Assembly: GCA_033238645.1 (NCBI GenBank)
Contig: BQXR01000005.1
Coordinates: 124,001 to 188,000 of the forward strand
Direction of reading: 5' to 3'
Length of the DNA stretch: 64,000 bases
Source: Thiomicrorhabdus sp033238645
GTDB taxonomy: Bacteria > Pseudomonadota > Gammaproteobacteria > Thiomicrospirales > Thiomicrospiraceae
The notes beneath the pieces are model-generated. The model was not told where the DNA came from, ran no database searches, and saw only the letters and a program-made list of their open reading frames with translations. Below, one piece after another: positions 8,816 to 18,567 of this stretch. Numbering within the stretch: position 1 is the first letter of the stretch; every line of letters begins with the position of its first letter. A program made the translations under genes and the position numbers.

Positions 8816-9703
8816 TTATTTTTCTGCTATTGAAATGCCAGCATCTTGCATAGCTTTCAATACGATAGGCTTACACCGCTCTGAAAGAGGAGTTAGTGGT
8901 AGACGAATTGTCTCACCAATAAAGCCCATTTGAGAAACAGCCCATTTAACAGGAATAGGATTTGATTCAATAAAAATATCTCTATGAACTGCTTGCAGAG
9001 GTTTATCCAATGCTCGAGCAGTATCGGCATCACCCACTAAGGCGGCAGCATAAACATCATGTAACTGTTTAGGGACTAAGTTTGCTGTTACTGAGATACC
9101 GCCATGCCCCCCTGCTAAAATAAAATCAACAGCAGTTTCATCATCACCTGTGTATAGATCAAAATCATCACTCACACCAGCTTTAATTTGTGCAACGCGG
9201 CTGATATCACCCGTTGCTTCTTTTACACCCACAATATTCTTTACTTTAGAAAGCCTAATAATGGTTTCTGGCAACATATCGCTCGCTGTACGCCCTGGTA
9301 CATTGTAAAGAATCTGCGCAATATCGACTGCTTCAGCAATCGCTTTATGATGTAAAAACAGACCCTCTTGAGTCGGTTTATTGTAGTACGGAGAGACTAA
9401 CAAACAGGCATCAGCTCCCACATCTTTAGCACATTGCGTTAACATTATTGCTTCAGTAGTAGAGTTTGCACCCGTGCCTGCAATCACAGGAATACGTCCA
9501 CGGACCTTTTCTACGACAAAACGAACCACTTCACAGTGCTCTTTATAATCGAGCGTTGCCGACTCACCAGTGGTGCCCATCGTAACAATAGCATCGGTCT
9601 GCGACGAAATATGAAATTCCACCAATTTCTCTAATGAATCAAAATCAACTGACTCATCCTCTAACATTGGGGTGACTAATGCCACCATACTGCCTCTAAA
9701 CAC
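8816..9703 (-). CDS. dapA: 4-hydroxy-tetrahydrodipicolinate synthase
   Basis: Condenses pyruvate with aspartate semialdehyde, the first step of the lysine and diaminopimelate branch; a class I aldolase using a Schiff-base lysine. Visible motifs are FRGSMVALVTPM at the start, GTTGESATL, the tyrosine in ILYNVPGRT, and the lysine in VGVKEATGD. I place the start at the GTG at 9703, which gives 295 residues (E. coli 292) and has GGAG nine bases upstream. The open frame continues to 9790, but the extra 29 residues have no family counterpart. Followed closely by bamC. Confidence 0.96.
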   Translation of the reverse strand: MFRGSMVALVTPMLEDESVDFDSLEKLVEFHISSQTDAIVTMGTTGESATLDYKEHCEVVRFVVEKVRGRIPVIAGTGANSTTEAIMLTQCAKDVGADACLLVSPYYNKPTQEGLFLHHKAIAEAVDIAQILYNVPGRTASDMLPETIIRLSKVKNIVGVKEATGDISRVAQIKAGVSDDFDLYTGDDETAVDFILAGGHGGISVTANLVPKQLHDVYAAALVGDADTARALDKPLQAVHRDIFIESNPIPVKWAVSQMGFIGETIRLPLTPLSERCKPIVLKAMQDAGISIAEK

Positions 9704-9908
9704 GGCGAATTTCTCCAATAAATTAACGCTAATATAAAAAGGTGTAATATTAACCTTTCCACCCCCACACTTCAACCAATTAATAGTCATATTAACAACA
9801 TAGAAGCGTCACATTATCCTCCAGTAGAAATTGACTATTTAACGGTTGCTAAGGTTTTTAAAAGACGTCATACTGAGATTAACATTGACTTCAAAAGGAA
9901 TGAATTTT

Positions 9909-10385
9909 ATGAGCATTCAATTAGGTGAGAAACTCCCTGATTTTTCTGTTGAAACCACCTCCGACAAAACACTGACTAACCAGGTAATGTCTGGACAATA
10001 TACTGTTATCTATTTCTATCCAAAAGATAGTACCCCTGGTTGCACAACTGAAGGCAGAGATTTCAACCAGCTCCTTCCTGAACTGAAGCAATTAAATACC
10101 GTTGTCTATGGTGCATCTATGGATACCATGAAACGCCATGATAACTTTAGAGCCAAACAGGGATTTGAGTTCGAGCTTATCTATGATCCAGAAGGTCAAT
10201 TCTGCAACCTATTTGACGTCTATCAACTTAAAAAGAATTTTGGCATTGAATACATGGGAATCGTACGAAGTACATTCCTTTTTGACCCAGAAGGTAACTT
10301 AATTAATGAGTGGCGTAAAGTAAAAGTTAAAGGACACGCACAAGCTGTTTTAGATACACTGAAAACACATCAAGCTAACCCGTAA
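9909..10385 (+). CDS. bcp: Thiol peroxidase, BCP/PrxQ family
   Basis: Cytoplasmic peroxiredoxin that reduces hydrogen peroxide and organic hydroperoxides. The peroxidatic cysteine is in DSTPGCTTEGRDF. E. coli BCP has its resolving cysteine five residues later; here that position is arginine. The only other cysteine I see in the core is in EGQFCNLFD, so the protein could use a more distant resolving cysteine, as some PrxQ members do, or a one-cysteine cycle. I choose the ATG at 9909 (158 residues), preceded by AAAAGGA; the open frame runs from 9846 but the added 21 residues lie outside the family. phoH follows after 31 bases, probably co-transcribed. Confidence 0.92.
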   Translation: MSIQLGEKLPDFSVETTSDKTLTNQVMSGQYTVIYFYPKDSTPGCTTEGRDFNQLLPELKQLNTVVYGASMDTMKRHDNFRAKQGFEFELIYDPEGQFCNLFDVYQLKKNFGIEYMGIVRSTFLFDPEGNLINEWRKVKVKGHAQAVLDTLKTHQANP

Positions 10386-10416
10386 TCAACAACAATCCGA
10401 TAAAAAGGAATATGTT

Positions 10417-11835
10417 ATGACAAAGAAAGCTAACGAAGATAAAAGACTCTTTATTCTAGACACCAACGTGTTGATGCATGACCCTATGGCACTTTTTAAC
10501 TTTGCCGAACATGATGTTTTTATCCCAATGACCGTTTTGGAAGAGCTGGATGCGGGTAAAAAAGGCATGTCTGAAGTAGCTCGAAATGTACGAGAGACCA
10601 ATCGACTGATCGACCAAATTATCTGTAATGCCTCTTTTGAAGACATTAAATTAGGCCTATCACTAGAGAGAATTCACCCAGGCTATGATAAAGGCAGCGT
10701 ACATCTTGGAAAGCTTTTTTTTGAAACCGAGCCACTTCTAGCTGAACTGCCCACCTCACTCCCCAGTCACAAAGCTGACAACCATATTTTACAGACAGGC
10801 TTGGCACTGAAAGAAAAATACAGTGATCGCTTAGTAACGCTTGTCACTAAAGACATTAACATGCGCATTAAATCTTCTGCTGTCGGCCTATATTCAGAAG
10901 ACTACTATAATGATCGTGTCCTTGAGGATGCAGACCTTCTCTTCCGAGGATGGGAAGAGCTACCTGAGCACTTCTTTGAAACCCATGGCAAGGATATGAA
11001 GTCCTGGCAAGATGAAGGCCGCACTTTCTACGAACTTGAAGTTGATGAACTCTGCAAGTGGTATCCAAACCAGGCACTACTAAGTACAAATGATGCTGGC
11101 TTTAACGTTGTTGTTCAAGGCATACATAACGGTAAAGCTACACTTGAGTATATGCAAGACTACACTCAAGAGAGCCATAGCGTCTGGGGAATTAACGCTC
11201 GCAACAGTGAGCAGAATATTGCCTTAAACTTCCTTATGAACCCAGAGATAGATTTTGTCTCTCTACTTGGCGTTGCAGGAACAGGTAAAACACTACTGAC
11301 CCTAGCCGCGGCACTAGAGCAAACCTTAGACCTTAGCATATACAATGAAATCATCATGACTCGAGCAACCATCCCTGTTGGAGAAGATATTGGATTTTTA
11401 CCTGGAACTGAAGAGGAAAAAATGACACCTTGGATGGGTGCTCTAATGGATAACCTTGAAGTTTTAACGAATACGTCTAGCGACAATACCAAGTGGGAAA
11501 CAGAGAGTACACAAGAATTGCTCAACAAGCGCATTAAAATCAAATCCATGAACTTTATGCGCGGTCGAACTTTTTTAAATAAGTTCATTATTATTGATGA
11601 AGCACAGAACTTAACGCCTAAGCAGATGAAAACACTTATTACTCGTTCAGGCGAAGGTACTAAAGTAATCTGCTTAGGAAATATTGGACAGATTGACTCC
11701 CCATATCTTACAGAGACAACCACAGGTTTAACTTATGTTGTTGATCGCTTTAAAGAGTGGGATCACAGTGCGCATATTACATTGGAGCAAGGAGAACGCT
11801 CTAGGCTAGCTCAGTTTGCTTCTGACAACCTTTAA
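10417..11835 (+). CDS. PIN domain-PhoH ATPase (PhoH2/YlaK type)
   Basis: A two-domain protein of 472 residues. The N-terminal PIN nuclease domain (about residues 10-150) shows the acidic metal-binding residues in ILDTNVLMHDP and VLEELDAGKKG and again in DNHIL and VTKDINMR. The C-terminal PhoH domain has Walker A GVAGTGKT (about residues 285-292) and Walker B IIIDEAQNL (about 388-396). Related PhoH2 proteins are reported to unwind and cut RNA. AAAAGGA lies before the ATG. It sits directly behind bcp and ends in a strong bidirectional terminator. No antitoxin-like gene (phoAT) is next to it. Confidence 0.93.
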   Translation: MTKKANEDKRLFILDTNVLMHDPMALFNFAEHDVFIPMTVLEELDAGKKGMSEVARNVRETNRLIDQIICNASFEDIKLGLSLERIHPGYDKGSVHLGKLFFETEPLLAELPTSLPSHKADNHILQTGLALKEKYSDRLVTLVTKDINMRIKSSAVGLYSEDYYNDRVLEDADLLFRGWEELPEHFFETHGKDMKSWQDEGRTFYELEVDELCKWYPNQALLSTNDAGFNVVVQGIHNGKATLEYMQDYTQESHSVWGINARNSEQNIALNFLMNPEIDFVSLLGVAGTGKTLLTLAAALEQTLDLSIYNEIIMTRATIPVGEDIGFLPGTEEEKMTPWMGALMDNLEVLTNTSSDNTKWETESTQELLNKRIKIKSMNFMRGRTFLNKFIIIDEAQNLTPKQMKTLITRSGEGTKVICLGNIGQIDSPYLTETTTGLTYVVDRFKEWDHSAHITLEQGERSRLAQFASDNL

Positions 11836-11837
11836 AC

Positions 11838-11867
11838 AAAAAAAGGCCATATTAATGGCCTTTTTTT
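11838..11867. terminator. Bidirectional terminator between phoH and the LysR gene
   Basis: A-run, GGCCAT, four-base loop, ATGGCC, seven T. The gene pair is convergent and the hairpin has a T-run on both strands. Confidence 0.93.
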
Positions 11868-11893
11868 ATTAAGATAAACTATATATTTACAAT

Positions 11894-12835
11894 CTATTTT
11901 TTATCACTTTCATTATGCATTCTAAAGCCTAACTCTTTAGCTCTATCATGGCAGTATTCAACTGCAAACTCTAACAACTCACCAACAGCTCTATGACGAA
12001 ACTTATGCTTCTGTCTAATATGAGAGAACGGTCTTAAAATAGGAGGATCTAATGGGATAGCTCGCAAAGTATCTAACTGCAACTCTTTTGAGAGAGTTGT
12101 TCTAGAAACAATCGCAATCCCCACATCAGATTCTACAGCCATCTTAACTGACTCAGGACTTCCTAACTCCATCACCACATTTAGATCGCTATAACTCAAA
12201 CCTTGTTCACGGATGTAGTTATCAATAACAGAACGTGAACCAGACCCCTCTTCACGAGAAACATAACCAAATTTACGAATCTCTTCAATAGTGACCTTGT
12301 TGCGTTTCGCTAAAGGGTGTTCTTTTGGACAGATCAACTGCATCTCATCAATTCGACAAATATCAACTTCTAGGTTTTTATTGTAGACAGGTGCTTCGAC
12401 CAAACCCAAATCGATCATATTATTTTCAACCATGGAAACAATCGCATCAGTATTCCCTACCTGAAGACGAATATTAACATCATCAAACTGCTTCTTAAAT
12501 GCACCTAGTAAACTTGGAAGCATATACTCAGCAATCGTCGTACTTGCACCAACTACTAGCGTTCCAGTGACTTCACCAGTCAACTCTCTAACATCGCTAT
12601 TCATTTTCTCATAAAGATCTAGAATCTGATCGGAATAATCGTAAACAACTTTACCCGCTTCAGTTAATGTTATTTTATTATGCGTTCGATCAAACAAACG
12701 GGTATTGAAAAAATCTTCAAGCTGCTTAACTTGGAAAGTTACCGCGGGCTGAGTCATGTGTAATGTCTCTGCTGCCTTAGTAAAACTCATTACCTTTGCA
12801 ACTGTATGAAACACCTGAAGACGTCTATCTGCCAT
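11894..12835 (-). CDS. LysR-family transcriptional regulator, CysL-like
   Basis: The N-terminal winged helix (residues 1-60, with SFTKAAETLHMTQPAVTFQVKQLE) and the co-inducer domain (about 90-295) give a full-length 313-residue LysR protein. The effector part (VGASTTIAEYMLPSLLGAF, EEGSGSRSVIDNYI) resembles the group containing CysL and CbbR-type regulators, but I cannot name the ligand. AAGGA lies eight bases before the ATG. LysR proteins often control a divergent gene, but here the upstream gene is on the same strand. The 210-base gap upstream has no obvious operator. Confidence 0.88.
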   Translation of the reverse strand: MADRRLQVFHTVAKVMSFTKAAETLHMTQPAVTFQVKQLEDFFNTRLFDRTHNKITLTEAGKVVYDYSDQILDLYEKMNSDVRELTGEVTGTLVVGASTTIAEYMLPSLLGAFKKQFDDVNIRLQVGNTDAIVSMVENNMIDLGLVEAPVYNKNLEVDICRIDEMQLICPKEHPLAKRNKVTIEEIRKFGYVSREEGSGSRSVIDNYIREQGLSYSDLNVVMELGSPESVKMAVESDVGIAIVSRTTLSKELQLDTLRAIPLDPPILRPFSHIRQKHKFRHRAVGELLEFAVEYCHDRAKELGFRMHNESDKK

Positions 12836-13045
12836 TTGTCATTTCCTTATTAATAATATAAATTTATTTTGGGCGTTAGTGAATATAGGACCTTAACCCT
12901 TAAATGTCAAACAACTTAAGTCAAGTCAGAAAAAAACCCGTTAAATCAGTGTCAACAGGTTCTACAACGGTCTCTTTATAAGCTAAGCTTATGACTAATT
13001 CAATGCGTTTTAAGCATGAATTAAGCACTACCCTATAAAGGTAGT

Positions 13046-13867
13046 TTATTTCCTATGCTCTTTTATTAGGTCTTTTTTAAGCTCTTCAATCTCTTTCGAC
13101 ATATGAACCATTAACTGTTCAACATGTCGTTCATTTTGCTCAGATTGAGCTGCTAAACGCTTTTCTGTTGCTTTAACATAGAGCAATATCTCACGCTCTG
13201 ATTTTCGCTGGTCAGAGCCAATTAGAAATGCTGCAATATTTGCAGAGACTAATGAGAAAAAGACCACACCAAATAGAATCAGTACTGCACCAAATATTCG
13301 ACCGCTATCAGAAACAGGTACCACATCACCATAACCAACCGTCGTAATCGTCACTATGGCATACCAAATACCCTCTATAAAAGATCGCTCTTCGATATAG
13401 GCAAAAACAGCACCCGAACCAACAATAATAAAAGCAAATACGAGCAAAATATGACCAAAGCGGTTTTTATTTAAAATTATTGAAGCATCTTTAAAAAAGG
13501 CGGCAAAAAATCGGACAAATAGAATGAGCCGTAGGGAGCGCACAATAATGGCCCAATCCACTCCCCAATTGTTTAATGGGAAGGCGACCAAGACGATCAC
13601 AACACTCAGCCAGTTTTCACGAAGGTAACGTAATTTATCTTTAACGAGATAGAGATTAACAACCAACTCTAAGGCAAACACAGACCAAGTAAGATCTGAT
13701 AGCCAAGCGACCTGAAACGGATCACCTAAATAACCTGTTAAAAGCTGTGCAAAGACAGCTATTAGGGCAAATAGAACTAATAACTCAAATCCACGACCAA
13801 TTTGTCGTACATGAGCTTTCTCAGAGTGATGAACTCCAGCAACACCTAAAATCGCTTTAAAGTTCAT
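13046..13867 (-). CDS. Voltage-gated-type potassium channel protein
   Basis: A 273-residue membrane protein with about six hydrophobic segments between residues 25 and 215. The selectivity filter TTVGYGD (about residues 176-182) lies between the last two, so it is a six-helix (Ion_trans-type) tetrameric cation channel selective for K+. An S4-like helix with spaced arginines is visible (RSLRLILFVRFF), though weak for a true voltage sensor. The C-terminus (about 220-273) is a charged heptad-like helix likely to form a cytoplasmic coiled coil that helps tetramer assembly. It starts eight bases after ubiI and may be transcribed with the ubiquinone genes. Confidence 0.9.
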   Translation of the reverse strand: MNFKAILGVAGVHHSEKAHVRQIGRGFELLVLFALIAVFAQLLTGYLGDPFQVAWLSDLTWSVFALELVVNLYLVKDKLRYLRENWLSVVIVLVAFPLNNWGVDWAIIVRSLRLILFVRFFAAFFKDASIILNKNRFGHILLVFAFIIVGSGAVFAYIEERSFIEGIWYAIVTITTVGYGDVVPVSDSGRIFGAVLILFGVVFFSLVSANIAAFLIGSDQRKSEREILLYVKATEKRLAAQSEQNERHVEQLMVHMSKEIEELKKDLIKEHRK

Positions 13868-13875
13868 AAATCGCC

Positions 13876-15141
13876 CTATCTATGCTGCTTCACAGACTTT
13901 GCTAACTTTGGTAATGCCTCTCTGCCATTCAGTGCCTGACTCATTAGCCAATTCTTAATTGGGGTTAAACTATTAGCGAGAGGTAAGAAACCTTTACGAA
14001 TAGTCGCTTTAAGTGATGCGTCCTGTTTAAACAGCCAGTCAAAGGTCTCCATTGAGCGTTGTACAATCGCATTATCACCACGGCGCCAGCGCTCATATTT
14101 TCTTAAGACAGAAAAGCTTCCCCATGATTTCCCTTGCTCTCTAGCATTTAAAACCGTCTCTATTAAAGCAGCCGCATCTAGCAGGCCTAGGTTAACTCCT
14201 TGACCCGCTTGCGGATGGATTGTGTGCGCGGCATCACCGACTAGCGCAAGGTTGGGTTTTACATAGTGCTCTGCATGTCTACGCGTTAATGGGAAAGCAG
14301 CACGTTCAGCCACTTCAATGACAGAGCCTAATTTATAATCCGATGCTTTGGATATCTCCTCCGCAAATTCCTTATCCGATAAATCAAGCGCCCACTGCAT
14401 CTTCTCTGTGGGTAGATACCATGCAATAGAACTAACATTGTTCCCCATAGAAAGGTAAGCAAAAGGGCCATCACTGGTATAGCGCTGCCAGCACGTATCT
14501 TCACTAGAACGCTCGGTCTTAACACAACCGACTACGGCACATTGCTCGTAATCATGCGTCTCTAAACCGATAAATGCGAGCTGGCGTATTTGAGACATAG
14601 CCCCATCCGCGCCCACTAGCAGAGTTGTATGGACTTTACCAATCCCTTCAATATCTAGCCCCCCCTGCTCATTTTCAAAAGCCAAGTTTATGACAGGGTG
14701 ATTTAACAGTACTTCTATATGTTCACAAGCTTCAACTTGCTCCCAAAGCGCGGCTTGAATAACTTTATTTTCAACGGTGTAACCTAGGTTTGGCTCACCC
14801 ATATCTTGTGCAGAGAAATGTACCTCACCCGCGGTAATCTCATCCCAAACATGCATCGCGGTAAAAGGGTGATAGCGACGTGCTTCAACGCCTTTCCACG
14901 CACCTAGGTTTCTGAGTATTTTTTCTGAGGCTCTGGTCAGCGCACTGACTCTTACTTGATAGGGCTCGTTTTCATGCCACGCCATCTCAACCGCCTGACG
15001 TTCAAGCAACAGAACACGCATACCCTGCTGACCCAGACCTAGCGCAACACTAGCACCGACCATTCCACCACCAACAACAATGGCATCCCAAGTGATTGAA
15101 GTTAACCTTTCTGCATTTGTTGTTTCTGTTTGAGTACTCAT
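13876..15141 (-). CDS. ubiI: Ubiquinone biosynthesis flavin hydroxylase, UbiI-like
   Basis: FAD-dependent monooxygenase of the UbiH/UbiI/UbiF family that adds a hydroxyl to the ubiquinone ring. FAD motifs are visible: GGGMVGASVALGLGQQG near residue 22, the middle GADGAMSQIR, and GDAAHTIHPQAGQGVNLG near residue 310. The position behind ubiH, as in E. coli ygfB-pepP-ubiH-ubiI, supports the C5-hydroxylase UbiI; UbiF-like features (TRRHA) make the exact ring position uncertain. Its ATG overlaps the ubiH stop as ATGA. A copy of the C-run repeat is inside the gene and encodes the EQGG in NEQGGLD, at a loop before LDIEGIGK. Confidence 0.85.
   Translation of the reverse strand: MSTQTETTNAERLTSITWDAIVVGGGMVGASVALGLGQQGMRVLLLERQAVEMAWHENEPYQVRVSALTRASEKILRNLGAWKGVEARRYHPFTAMHVWDEITAGEVHFSAQDMGEPNLGYTVENKVIQAALWEQVEACEHIEVLLNHPVINLAFENEQGGLDIEGIGKVHTTLLVGADGAMSQIRQLAFIGLETHDYEQCAVVGCVKTERSSEDTCWQRYTSDGPFAYLSMGNNVSSIAWYLPTEKMQWALDLSDKEFAEEISKASDYKLGSVIEVAERAAFPLTRRHAEHYVKPNLALVGDAAHTIHPQAGQGVNLGLLDAAALIETVLNAREQGKSWGSFSVLRKYERWRRGDNAIVQRSMETFDWLFKQDASLKATIRKGFLPLANSLTPIKNWLMSQALNGREALPKLAKSVKQHR
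14659..14671 (+). repeat. C-run repeat, copy 4 (C7 TGCTCA), inside ubiI
   Basis: Seven C then TGCTCA then TTTTCAAAA, on the strand opposite to ubiI. Read in the gene's frame it encodes Glu-Gln-Gly-Gly. The reading frame is intact at this C-run length. Confidence 0.9.
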
Positions 15142-16361
15142 GACTGGCCACCCCCCATTGCAAATCTTGAAAAACGGCGTTTCAGAGATGGCATTGCTTG
15201 CATTGCCATGAGTCCTACGCCTCTTAAGTGACCTACAATCGGTGACTGATGTTGAAATATTTGAATTAAGCCATCGGTTAGCCCCATGACTTTTTCATGA
15301 TCGGGTTTTCTAAGTTCAGCATACTCAGCAAGCTGTTCAACATTTCCAATATCAGCGACTGTCTCTGGCGATGAGTTCAACTCTAAAAACACCTCAACAT
15401 CTCTAATCCCTAAATTCAAACCTTGTGCTGCCACAGGATGCTGAGTATGTGATGCGTTCCCCATTAGAACAGCTCGTCCTTTTGCCATCTGCTCGACATA
15501 AGTCTCTTTCAGAGGGTAAATCACTCTAGGACTGATACTGGTAAAAGCGCCCAAGCGCTCACCCATTTTAGAAGCAAACAGGTCAATAAACTCATCATCA
15601 TTAAGGTTCTTAACACGATCAATATCTTCTTGCGGACAGACCAACACCGCTTTATGAAAATGGCCTTTCATTGGCAGTAGCGCAACAGGCCCCTCTTCGG
15701 TAAAGCGTTCGTAAGACCAGTTTTCTGGGTGTTTCTCAGTCTCTATCTGAGCAATGACACCAAAAGCGCTATAGGATTTTTCTTCTAAAGGGAGTAGGAG
15801 GATTTTTCTAACTTGGGAATCTGTACCATCGGCACCGACGACTAACTTAGCGTTAATTTGATATTGAATAGCAGCGGCGTTATCTTCGGCTGCGACTTCA
15901 ACTTGAGCAACCACACCACTGTCTTGCTCAGTAAAGTCTACAAGGCGAGCCGGACAGAGTACCTGAATAGCATCATTCTGTTTAACATGCTGCCAAAGCA
16001 CTCTCCCTAAGTCACTCGATTGAATACTGTACCCTAGCGCAGGTACATCAACCTCTTCTGCATGCAACTTAGTGATGCCTAAGTAGCCTTTTTGTGAGAC
16101 ATGAACATGATGAATTTCAGTCACCTCACTGACAAGATCTTGCCAAATATTCAATCGTTGAAAGACTCGTATAGAGCCATGCGATAAAGCCAGAACACGT
16201 CCATCAAAAGAGTTAGGTGCATCTTCTGCAGGTTCATATGCTTCAGCCAAAATAACTTTATAACCTTGTTGCGTCAGGCCCAATGCCAACATCAATCCAA
16301 CAGGGCCACCGCCAGCAATCACAACATCACTGGTAATCTCTTTTACTATAGACTCTTGCAT
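15138..16361 (-). CDS. ubiH: Ubiquinone biosynthesis flavin hydroxylase, UbiH-like
   Basis: FAD monooxygenase of the same family as the next gene, expected to act on an octaprenyl-methoxyphenol intermediate at the membrane. It has GGGPVGLMLALGLTQQG at the N-terminus, GADGTDSQVRK in the middle and MGNASHTQHPVAAQGLNLG near residue 300. The latter departs from the usual GDAAH: the Asp that contacts the FAD ribityl chain is Asn here, as in some UbiH proteins. At 407 residues it is of family length. It follows pepP after 84 bases and overlaps ubiI by four bases, so the two are translationally coupled. Confidence 0.87.
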   Translation of the reverse strand: MQESIVKEITSDVVIAGGGPVGLMLALGLTQQGYKVILAEAYEPAEDAPNSFDGRVLALSHGSIRVFQRLNIWQDLVSEVTEIHHVHVSQKGYLGITKLHAEEVDVPALGYSIQSSDLGRVLWQHVKQNDAIQVLCPARLVDFTEQDSGVVAQVEVAAEDNAAAIQYQINAKLVVGADGTDSQVRKILLLPLEEKSYSAFGVIAQIETEKHPENWSYERFTEEGPVALLPMKGHFHKAVLVCPQEDIDRVKNLNDDEFIDLFASKMGERLGAFTSISPRVIYPLKETYVEQMAKGRAVLMGNASHTQHPVAAQGLNLGIRDVEVFLELNSSPETVADIGNVEQLAEYAELRKPDHEKVMGLTDGLIQIFQHQSPIVGHLRGVGLMAMQAMPSLKRRFSRFAMGGGQS

Positions 16362-16445
16362 TATTTTGAACCCATTCTTTCTAAAATCACTCTCTAAAAT
16401 CGTTCGTAAATAGCTTAAGTTTTTACGGTCTAACGATCAGCCAAC

Positions 16446-17762
16446 CTAACGATGCTGACTCATCCAAGCTTCAATCTCATCAACTGTTCTTGGTAGACCC
16501 GTGCTCAAAACTTCATTACCACCTGCGGTTACCAAAACATCATCTTCTATACGTATGCCAATATTATGCCATTGACTATCGACATCTGCATGCTCAGCCG
16601 AGATATACAGGCCCGGTTCAACCGTCACAACCATACCTTCTGCAAAATCTCGCCACAGTCCATTCTGTTTGTAAGCACCGACATCATGTACATCCATACC
16701 CAACCAGTGACCCGTACCATGCATAAAGAAACGTTTAAAGACTTCCTCTTTAATTAAGGTATCAACATCCCCTTTTAAAATACCTAAATCAACAAGGCCT
16801 TGAGTCAAAACTTTAACTGAAGTTTGATGTGCTTGATCATAACCCACACCAGGCTTAATCACTTCGATCGCCGCATCATGTGCTTTTAGGACTAAACTAT
16901 AGAGCTTGGCCTGTGCAGTACTGAACTTACCCGATGCTGGAAAGGTAGTGGTGATATCCCCTGCGTACCCTTGCCACTCAGCACCTGCATCAACTAAAAC
17001 GAGATCACCCTCTTTGATCTCATCTCTATTTTCAGTGTAGTGCAGAATACAGGCGTTATGCCCTCCTGCTACGATTGAGTTAAAAGCCACGCGTGGTGAG
17101 CTTTCTCGGACAAAAGTTGCTTCTAGCTCTGATTGAACTTGAAACTCAAATTTACCAGGTGCAACTGCCTGCATTGCCGCCATGTGACCCTTAACGGATA
17201 TCTGCGCAGCTTGGCGCATTCTTTGAATTTCCTCTTCCGACTTAAACAACCTTAGCTCATGCAGAGCGCTGTCTAAATCACAGATATTAGTTGGCGCAGA
17301 AATTCCCTTACGAACCTTCTGTTTAAGCGCACTAATCCAAACATTGATCGTGCCCAAAAAGTCCAAAGACTGTGAGAAGGAGACATAAACCGATTCAATA
17401 TTTTCCAATAGCTCTATAGCGCCATCATCTAACTCATCAATTGACCAAGCCTGATCTATCAATAAAAATTCTGCTGCGGCATCAACACCTAAACGACGCC
17501 CCTGCCAAGTCTCCTGCTCTGGATCTTTTGGTCTTAAAAACAGGTGACTTTCTTGTTCAGCTGTTTTCAGTAAGATCAAGACAGAATCAGGTTCAGTGAA
17601 TCCCGTTAAATAGAAAAAGTCACTCTCAGTACGAAACGGAAACTCTACATCACGATTACGGATTAACTCAGCACCCGAAGGCACGATCACAGCACTATTG
17701 TCAGGTAACTGATCTAATAGCTTTTGACGATTCGCTTGATAAAACACACTACTTTCTAACAT
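16446..17762 (-). CDS. pepP: Xaa-Pro aminopeptidase II
   Basis: Cleaves the N-terminal residue before proline; a dimanganese enzyme of the pita-bread fold. The five metal ligands are all readable: Asp in VLVDAGAEW, Asp in YAGDITTTFP, His in FMHGTGHWLGMDVHD, Glu in VTVEPGLY, Glu in IRIEDDV. Length 438, as in E. coli PepP (441). Its N-terminal domain is the aminopeptidase P type (FPFRTESDFFYLTGF). AAGGG precedes the ATG. It sits between ygfB and ubiH, the conserved gammaproteobacterial order. Confidence 0.97.
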   Translation of the reverse strand: MLESSVFYQANRQKLLDQLPDNSAVIVPSGAELIRNRDVEFPFRTESDFFYLTGFTEPDSVLILLKTAEQESHLFLRPKDPEQETWQGRRLGVDAAAEFLLIDQAWSIDELDDGAIELLENIESVYVSFSQSLDFLGTINVWISALKQKVRKGISAPTNICDLDSALHELRLFKSEEEIQRMRQAAQISVKGHMAAMQAVAPGKFEFQVQSELEATFVRESSPRVAFNSIVAGGHNACILHYTENRDEIKEGDLVLVDAGAEWQGYAGDITTTFPASGKFSTAQAKLYSLVLKAHDAAIEVIKPGVGYDQAHQTSVKVLTQGLVDLGILKGDVDTLIKEEVFKRFFMHGTGHWLGMDVHDVGAYKQNGLWRDFAEGMVVTVEPGLYISAEHADVDSQWHNIGIRIEDDVLVTAGGNEVLSTGLPRTVDEIEAWMSQHR

Positions 17763-17820
17763 CCATTAACCCTTGTAAACCCTTAACTTAACCACTCAGC
17801 TTGTTGTATCACGCTGTCAC

Positions 17821-18429
17821 TTAATGAATCGTACTATTCTCATCATCGTCGTCAATATTATTCATGCCATCCATGGCAATAGGGTTCGGGTCAGCTGGGT
17901 TAAGAGATTCGTTCATGGTTAAAATACCAATTTTGATGAACTCGACTAAGTGCATTAGATCAGACTCTTCCGTTTCGCCATCTTCAATGGACTTACCCAA
18001 GCCTTCTACATCAATACTCGCGATATCACTAAAGTCATTGACCAGCTCACGTACTTCTGGCGCAATCTCGTTCTCTGCATCTTGCAGGCAACCAATCAAT
18101 CCCAAACCATACAAAATACCTTCGCACAGCTGACCAATCATTGACGCGCGGTAAACCACTGCTTCATTGTCATCAGGCAGACATAGCTCTAGCTCAAAGC
18201 CAGAGCCATTTAGCCCCTTATTAGTCTCTTGAAAAAGATCATGTAGACCCTTTAAAAATGACTCTTTAACAGATTTAATTTTTGCTTCTTCAATTAGCTT
18301 TTTTATCCACACTGCTTCTTGGATATCCGCATCACCACAAAGCAAGCCAATAAGCATCCCTTGAATAAATGCAGGTGACTCTAGCTCTGTATGTGGCGCG
18401 ACTATTTCTTTAATTTGATCAAAATCCAT
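17821..18429 (-). CDS. ygfB: UPF0149 family protein YgfB
   Basis: A 202-residue acidic, all-helical protein of the UPF0149 family. The family's early pattern is visible (AFIQGMLIGLLCGD at about 20-33, and FCEG-like QLCEGILYGLG at about 100-110), with a long acidic tail (NNIDDDDEN). The order ygfB-pepP-ubiH-ubiI, with zapA divergent, matches E. coli. In Pseudomonas the homologue regulates transcription of a resistance operon, but no general function is proven. Confidence 0.88.
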   Translation of the reverse strand: MDFDQIKEIVAPHTELESPAFIQGMLIGLLCGDADIQEAVWIKKLIEEAKIKSVKESFLKGLHDLFQETNKGLNGSGFELELCLPDDNEAVVYRASMIGQLCEGILYGLGLIGCLQDAENEIAPEVRELVNDFSDIASIDVEGLGKSIEDGETEESDLMHLVEFIKIGILTMNESLNPADPNPIAMDGMNNIDDDDENSTIH

Positions 18430-18567
18430 TAAAACATTCTCTTGTTAAACCTTTATGATTGGTGAATAATATCATAATAACTTCTTCAGATTTTAATCTC
18501 ATAGGCCTTAAGACGCCCTATACTTTAATTTCAGTCGATTATCCCCCTAATTTCTCTGGAGTAACAT

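Noticed and set aside
9107..9118. C6 TGCTAA in dapA, similar to the C-run repeat
   Set aside because: It encodes the conserved Leu-Ala-Gly-Gly of dapA and departs from the hexamer, so it is likely coincidental.
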